From Paludibacter sp. (lineage in GTDB: Bacteria > Bacteroidota > Bacteroidia > Bacteroidales > Paludibacteraceae), in the NCBI GenBank assembly GCA_030655595.1, contig JAUSNQ010000036.1:1-6435 (forward strand): 6,435 bases of DNA. Direction: 5' to 3'. The position numbers and the translations under genes were made by a program. This document shows, piece after piece, positions 4,943 to 6,435 of this stretch (positions are counted from its first letter, which is position 1; each line of letters begins with the position of its first letter). The notes beneath the pieces were generated by a model. The model made no database searches. It saw nothing but the letters and a program-made list of their open reading frames with translations, and was not told where the DNA came from.

Positions 4943-6160
4943 TCAAAAGAAGTAACTCACCATCCCAATCACCCGATGATTATTAACCCCATAATTCCCA
5001 TCTGTTCTCCCATCCATCCGAATAGTACCGTAAGTCACATTCGTCAGATTATACTCGATACCAAAAGTAAAGTTTGGCAAGTTGTAACTAAGTGTGGACG
5101 AGACACGCATCATTCTGTCGATCATTTCCTGCGTATCGGCGTAAAATCCTCTGCTGTAAACGGTAAACAAACCGCTTCCGTCGGCATGTAGCGGCATACC
5201 GCTGCCGAGATTCTGCGCATAGCCGCCGAAGACACTGATTTGCCATTTTTGACCATATACAAAATTGACCCAGGTCGATAGGATGTTCTGGTTGGTATAG
5301 CCATGTTCGCCGGTGCTGCTGTCGAATGTTTTGCCGTAGCCATTGGTCAGCAATTGATCGCTCAGGTTTTGTCCTAAAGTGACCCTTGCCTTGGCGATGA
5401 ATTTGGATTGGGTATATTGGGTGTAAGCAATGGCGGATAGCGATGACAGACTTTTGTCGTCGGGTTTGATGACTTTGAAATCGATGCCTGCGCCGTTGAT
5501 CCAGTGTTTGCTGCGGTGTTCTAGTCCGCCGAAAAGTTCGGGTACCAAAGCGTTGCGCAGGTAGTTGGGCGAAAAACCTTTCGGACCGCCTGAGGTGTAT
5601 TGCATTTGATATACGGCAGCTCCTGTTGCTGTAAAATAATCGTTCAGCTGGTGCGAAAAACGGAGTTGCGGACTCCTGCTGAATGGCTGAAATGGCATGC
5701 CGACATTCAGGGATACAGTAACGGGTATGACCGATCCAAACAGGGGATGCCAGTTTTGACCGATTTGTAATGTTGATTTCTCCCACTTGAGTTGCATGTA
5801 AGCATGCCGGATGCGGATGACATAATAGGCGACCCCAAACCCTGCAAAGTCAACTTCAATTTTTCCGGAGGATTTAGCTCCCAGAATAGGCTGTCCGGTA
5901 ATATTAAGTCCGATACGAGTGGCAATGCTAAGCATATTTGCCTGTGCAACGGCATTGAGGTCAACTCCAGTAATATTGTCTATTCTGGCCGGTTTTGGGT
6001 AAAAATGGAAAACGCCATCGATTCCTTCTTCGCTTTGTCTGGAATTGTAGTAAAAATCGTTGCGGACAAATCCGTAGATATCTAAAATAGGTTTTGGCGT
6101 TTCAGCCAACAGACCGGTTGTTACGGTCAGTAAAATTGCAAAAATGATTGATTTTCTCAT
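4943..6160 (-). CDS. DcaP-like outer-membrane porin
   Basis: A 405-residue beta-barrel protein of the outer membrane, probably a trimeric-type diffusion channel; the substrate cannot be read from the sequence. Residues 1-19 are a signal peptide (MRKS, hydrophobic core IIFAILL, cleavage probably after LLA). The mature protein opens with a motif typical of Bacteroidota DcaP-like porins, YGFVRNDFYYNSRQ (29-42), and goes on with ITGQPILGAKSSGKIEVDF, IRIRHAYMQLKWEKS and GQNWHPLFGSVIPVT. Alternating amphipathic strands run to the end, which is GMVSYFF with the terminal aromatic residue used for barrel assembly. Length and both ends look complete. The ATG lies 13 bases beyond the transketolase terminator hairpin. 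G+C is clearly higher than in the restriction island (58% in the 60 bases I counted, 5161-5220), so this is likely resident chromosomal DNA. Confidence 0.87.
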   Translation of the reverse strand: MRKSIIFAILLTVTTGLLAETPKPILDIYGFVRNDFYYNSRQSEEGIDGVFHFYPKPARIDNITGVDLNAVAQANMLSIATRIGLNITGQPILGAKSSGKIEVDFAGFGVAYYVIRIRHAYMQLKWEKSTLQIGQNWHPLFGSVIPVTVSLNVGMPFQPFSRSPQLRFSHQLNDYFTATGAAVYQMQYTSGGPKGFSPNYLRNALVPELFGGLEHRSKHWINGAGIDFKVIKPDDKSLSSLSAIAYTQYTQSKFIAKARVTLGQNLSDQLLTNGYGKTFDSSTGEHGYTNQNILSTWVNFVYGQKWQISVFGGYAQNLGSGMPLHADGSGLFTVYSRGFYADTQEMIDRMMRVSSTLSYNLPNFTFGIEYNLTNVTYGTIRMDGRTDGNYGVNNHRVIGMVSYFF

Positions 6161-6173
6161 GTGTAAAAATAAT

Positions 6174-6216
6174 GCAGGGTGAGCATTCGGTTTATTTTAC
6201 CTTTTGCTCACCCTGC
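6174..6216 (-). terminator. Hairpin terminator after transketolase, directly before the porin start
   Basis: GCAGGGTGAGC (6174-6184) pairs perfectly with GCTCACCCTGC (6206-6216) in an 11-bp GC-rich stem with a 21-base loop. On the minus strand the stem is followed by ATTATTTTTAC, a T-rich tract, so it fits intrinsic termination of transketolase transcripts. It lies 13 bases upstream of the porin ATG, so it would also be in the leader of any transcript starting upstream of it. Confidence 0.75.
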
Positions 6217-6227
6217 GGTGTGATGAT

Positions 6228-6435
6228 TTATGATAGCATGGATTTAACCTGATTGTATACGTTTTGACCCGTGAAACCAAGTTTCTCGTCCAACACCTTG
6301 TAAGGCGCCGAAAATCCGAATGATTCCAGTCCAAAGACTTTCCCGTTGTAGCCAACCAATCCTTCCAGATTCACAGGTAAACCTGCTGTCAGACCGAATA
6401 TTTTCGCTCCTTCGGGCAATACGCTCGTTTGGTAT
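6228..6435 (-). CDS. tkt: Transketolase, C-terminal end (partial, runs off the window)
   Basis: The open frame enters from the right edge (first whole codon 6432-6434) and ends at TAA 6228-6230, giving about 69 residues beginning YQTSVLPEGAKIFGLTAGLP. GLVGYNGKVFGLESFGFSAP and YKVLDEKLGFTGQNV are the C-terminal domain signature of transketolase, the thiamine-diphosphate enzyme that moves two-carbon units in the non-oxidative pentose phosphate pathway. The catalytic and cofactor-binding domains lie outside the window. No in-frame start is assigned because the 5' part is missing. The C-terminal fragment of the related 1-deoxyxylulose-5-phosphate synthase or a pyruvate dehydrogenase E1 is less likely given the FGFSAPYKVLDEK-type motif. 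Confidence 0.82.
   Translation of the reverse strand, partial: YQTSVLPEGAKIFGLTAGLPVNLEGLVGYNGKVFGLESFGFSAPYKVLDEKLGFTGQNVYNQVKSMLS

Noticed and set aside
5088..5786. Long arginine-rich open frame on the minus strand inside the porin gene
   Set aside because: It overlaps the porin in another frame, has biased low-complexity composition typical of a shadow frame, and the porin reading has a signal peptide and barrel motifs.

Overview
The window is bacterial and most likely from a Bacteroidota (Bacteroidales-type) genome. The evidence is a DcaP-like porin of the kind common in that phylum, a TTG-N19-TATCTTTG promoter that fits the Bacteroides -33/-7 consensus, poor Shine-Dalgarno sequences throughout, and ORF6N, DUF4062 and AlbA_2 genes inside a type I restriction locus. 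I do not name a species. Every gene I can support is on the minus strand, so the reading order is from high to low coordinates.

Right part (about 4.94-6.44 kb), chromosomal housekeeping: the 3' end of a transketolase gene, a strong hairpin terminator, and a complete outer-membrane porin gene. A 321-bp gap (4622-4942) follows. It holds six copies of a palindrome at an exact 23-bp period, a 43-bp decayed copy of the porin 3' end, and a probable promoter whose -33 element lies inside that copy.

Left part (1-4621), a type I restriction-modification island that has been cut down. In transcription order it has hsdM (methyltransferase, missing its C-terminal part), an ORF6N-domain gene, the last 28 codons of hsdS lying out of frame under the ORF6N 3' end, a DUF4062 gene, an AlbA_2/GHKL/winged-helix gene, and an hsdR reduced to its nuclease domain joined in frame to the start of the second motor domain, then truncated. 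The inferred ancestral order is hsdM, ORF6N, hsdS, DUF4062, AlbA_2, hsdR.

Without the specificity subunit and with HsdR lacking Walker A and the DEAD box, classical type I restriction cannot work as written. DUF4062 and AlbA_2 remain full length and share an ATGA overlap. The main question is whether this is plain decay (or an assembly artefact) or whether the accessory genes have been kept as an independent module after the restriction-modification core was lost.

Base composition changes across the window. In hand-counted 60-base samples the porin gene reached 58% G+C (5161-5220) and the AlbA_2 gene 32% (1501-1560), which agrees with the restriction island being acquired DNA beside older chromosomal genes.
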